From assembly GCA_041483175.1 (NCBI GenBank), contig JBGPFD010000161.1, forward strand, positions 1 to 7,774: 7,774 nucleotides of DNA, read 5' to 3'. The notes under the pieces are model-generated. The model made no database searches. It was given only the letters and a program-made list of their open reading frames with translations, and had not been told where the DNA came from. Positions within the stretch are counted from its first letter, which is position 1; each line of letters opens with the position of its first letter. Source of the DNA: Gp7-AA10 sp041483175 (GTDB lineage Bacteria; Acidobacteriota; Thermoanaerobaculia; Gp7-AA8). The position numbers and the translations under genes are program-made. Positions 6,379 to 7,774 of the stretch are shown here, one piece after another.

Positions 6379-7774
6379 TTAGTTCCAGTGATGCGAGTGC
6401 CACCAGATTTTTCGCAGATCGAACGTCGCGCCACGGCATAGATAGATGGGCGTGTTCTCCTCCCCCATCCCAAACCGGTTGTAGTGCTCGAATGCCTGGA
6501 ACGACGTGCAGTTGTCCTGGACGTCTTTGCGGTCCCACTGCAGGACGATGAGGTTCGTGTACTGCTGCGCGGGCGGGCCCCAATACCAGTGATTCTGATG
6601 ACGCGAGTACGCGCGCGGCAGGCCGTACTGTGGGCCCCACAGATTGATCGCCCCCGCTTCGCCGTAATTGCCGGTGAAAATCCCTGTCTTCGCGCGCTCC
6701 GCTGCCGGCAGGGAGTCGTAGATGCCTGCAACTTCGCGCACCATTTGCGGCCACCCGAACTGATCGCCGATCGGCTGTGGCAGAGGACCCTGGTGATGCA
6801 CTTCCGCCTTGCGCGGCTTGAACCCGAGGGCATGCTCATACGCGATGTATCGCTCCGGCGGGAGCATCCACGTCGCCAGCGGCATGGTCAGCATCCCGCC
6901 GAGGATCACGATCGCGGTGACGGCCGTCCGCCACCACACTGCGTGCGACGCAGTCCAGCGCTCGATGGCCACCGCACCAGCGGCGAAGAGCATCGGATAG
7001 ATCGGGAAAAGGTAGTAGTCCTTGGCGTGCGCAATTTCCATCATCACGAAAAAGGCGACGAATGCCAGGCCGAGCGGCCGCCAGCGCCGCTCGCGGAGAA
7101 GGGTGATCAATCCGGCGAGCCACACTGGAAAGAGAATCGGATGCATAACGACGATCTGCTGGAGCGTGAACGCCAGCGGCCCGAAAACGACGTTCTTCCC
7201 TTCACGACGGACGTTCTGGAGATCTTCGAGCGTCGGGAAGTCATGTCCGATCTGCCAGATCAGATTCGGAAAAAAGAGCGCGAGCGCGATCGCGCCGGCG
7301 ATCCAGATCCACGGCTTCAGAAACTCGCGGCGATGGGGTGTCAGAAGCAGTCCCACGACGACTGCGAATCCGAAAAACACCGTCGAGTGCTTGTTCTCCA
7401 GACCGAGCCCGGCGAGGACGCCGAACCACAACCACAGCCGCGAGTCGCCGGTGCGCAGAAAACGGGCCACGACCAGTACACAGCCCATCCAGAACAGCGG
7501 CTCGAACGCGTTCATCGTCAGAAGGCTGTCCATCACCAGGATGCCGGGCGCGAGAAGCACCGCCAGGCCGGCGAAGAACTGGGCGAACCGGCTTCCGCCA
7601 AACTGGCGCGCGATCAGAATCGACAGCGCGACTAACGCCGACCCCGCGAGCGCCGGCAGAATGCGCAGAGCCGCAAGGGAGCCGCCCAGCAGCAGCGCGA
7701 TTCTGGCGTAGACCGCGATCAGAGGCGCGCTGTCGACGTAGCCCCAGTCGAGATGCCGCGCCATGTCCAGGTAA
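6379..7774 (-). CDS. Polytopic PMT/ArnT-type glycosyltransferase (GT39/GT83-like), N-terminus cut by window end
   Basis: This is an integral inner-membrane glycosyltransferase of the PMT_2/ArnT-like group, which uses polyprenyl-phosphate-linked sugars and transfers them on the outer side of the inner membrane to protein or lipid. Residue numbers here start at the methionine coded at 7764-7762. That residue is internal: the reading frame stays open to the window edge and reads Tyr-Leu-Asp before it, matching the family's YYLxMARHLDWGYVD segment. About ten hydrophobic spans are visible, at roughly 36-52, 59-76, 86-102, 109-121, 127-142, 151-170, 206-223, 230-242, 250-268 and 278-297. A soluble, probably periplasmic domain covers about 305-461. 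Family-like segments include GHDFPTLEDL (173-182), GPLAFTLQQIVVMHP (195-209) and AHAKDYYLFPIYPMLF (245-260). C419 and C443 in the tail could form a disulfide. The first periplasmic loop with the expected catalytic acid is outside the window. Acceptor and sugar donor are unknown, and a glucan-utilisation role is not indicated. Stop TAA is read from 6381 to 6379. Confidence 0.87.
   Translation of the reverse strand, partial: YLDMARHLDWGYVDSAPLIAVYARIALLLGGSLAALRILPALAGSALVALSILIARQFGGSRFAQFFAGLAVLLAPGILVMDSLLTMNAFEPLFWMGCVLVVARFLRTGDSRLWLWFGVLAGLGLENKHSTVFFGFAVVVGLLLTPHRREFLKPWIWIAGAIALALFFPNLIWQIGHDFPTLEDLQNVRREGKNVVFGPLAFTLQQIVVMHPILFPVWLAGLITLLRERRWRPLGLAFVAFFVMMEIAHAKDYYLFPIYPMLFAAGAVAIERWTASHAVWWRTAVTAIVILGGMLTMPLATWMLPPERYIAYEHALGFKPRKAEVHHQGPLPQPIGDQFGWPQMVREVAGIYDSLPAAERAKTGIFTGNYGEAGAINLWGPQYGLPRAYSRHQNHWYWGPPAQQYTNLIVLQWDRKDVQDNCTSFQAFEHYNRFGMGEENTPIYLCRGATFDLRKIWWHSHHWN

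Noticed and set aside
6484..7635. Plus-strand open frame (383 codons) antisense to the glycosyltransferase
   Set aside because: The translation is charged and low in complexity (Arg, Glu, His, Gln) without family motifs. The minus strand encodes ordered membrane spans and PMT-like motifs.
7762..7764. ATG at 7764-7762 as the true start of the glycosyltransferase
   Set aside because: The frame continues upstream as Tyr-Leu-Asp to the window end, and MARHLDWGYVD is an internal segment in this family. The normal N-terminal membrane span and catalytic loop would otherwise be missing.
1..7774. CRISPR array, insertion sequence, tRNA, rRNA, phage or defence genes
   Set aside because: I saw no regularly spaced direct repeats, transposase or integrase motifs, cloverleaf-like segments or conserved rRNA stretches. 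Nearly all of the window is accounted for by four ordinary protein genes.

Overview
The window looks like chromosomal DNA of an Acidobacteriota bacterium, or a metagenomic contig from one. The DNA is GC-rich. The longest gene encodes an Oar-type TonB-dependent receptor with an N-terminal carboxypeptidase-regulatory-like domain and an LPLNGRNF-type plug motif. Receptors of this build are greatly expanded in Acidobacteriota, including Solibacter-like and Vicinamibacteria-like lineages. The phylum call is inference from protein style; no rRNA or marker gene is present.

Layout: (1) 1-414, + strand, is the 3' end of a GH13 alpha-amylase-family gene whose catalytic part lies before the window. (2) 415-500 is a short spacer with a perfect GC-rich hairpin, a candidate promoter and a strong ribosome binding site. 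(3) 501-3713, + strand, is a complete 1070-residue TonB-dependent receptor. (4) 3714-3754 is a 41-base spacer between convergent genes, filled by a perfect 14-bp hairpin. (5) 3755-6238, - strand, is a complete 827-residue secreted GH31 alpha-glucosidase with its catalytic residues intact. (6) 6239-6378 is a 140-base spacer with a repeat-like imperfect hairpin. (7) 6379 to the window end, - strand, is a polytopic PMT/ArnT-type (GT39/GT83-like) glycosyltransferase that lacks its N-terminus because the window ends. No spacer exceeds 300 bases.

How the genes fit together: GH13, outer-membrane receptor and GH31 form a plausible alpha-glucan (starch or maltodextrin) utilisation locus. The amylase would cut polymer outside the cell or at its surface, the receptor would import oligosaccharides with TonB energy, and the exported alpha-glucosidase would release glucose. 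There is no SusD-like lipoprotein in the window. The glycosyltransferase is probably unrelated to glucan breakdown and acts in envelope glycosylation.

I found no CRISPR array, transposase, tRNA, rRNA, toxin-antitoxin or defence gene, and no clear novel system. The least explained parts are the three spacers. Each holds an inverted-repeat element that, from memory, resembles families dispersed through acidobacterial genomes. The GH31 gene also lacks a Shine-Dalgarno site and may be leaderless.
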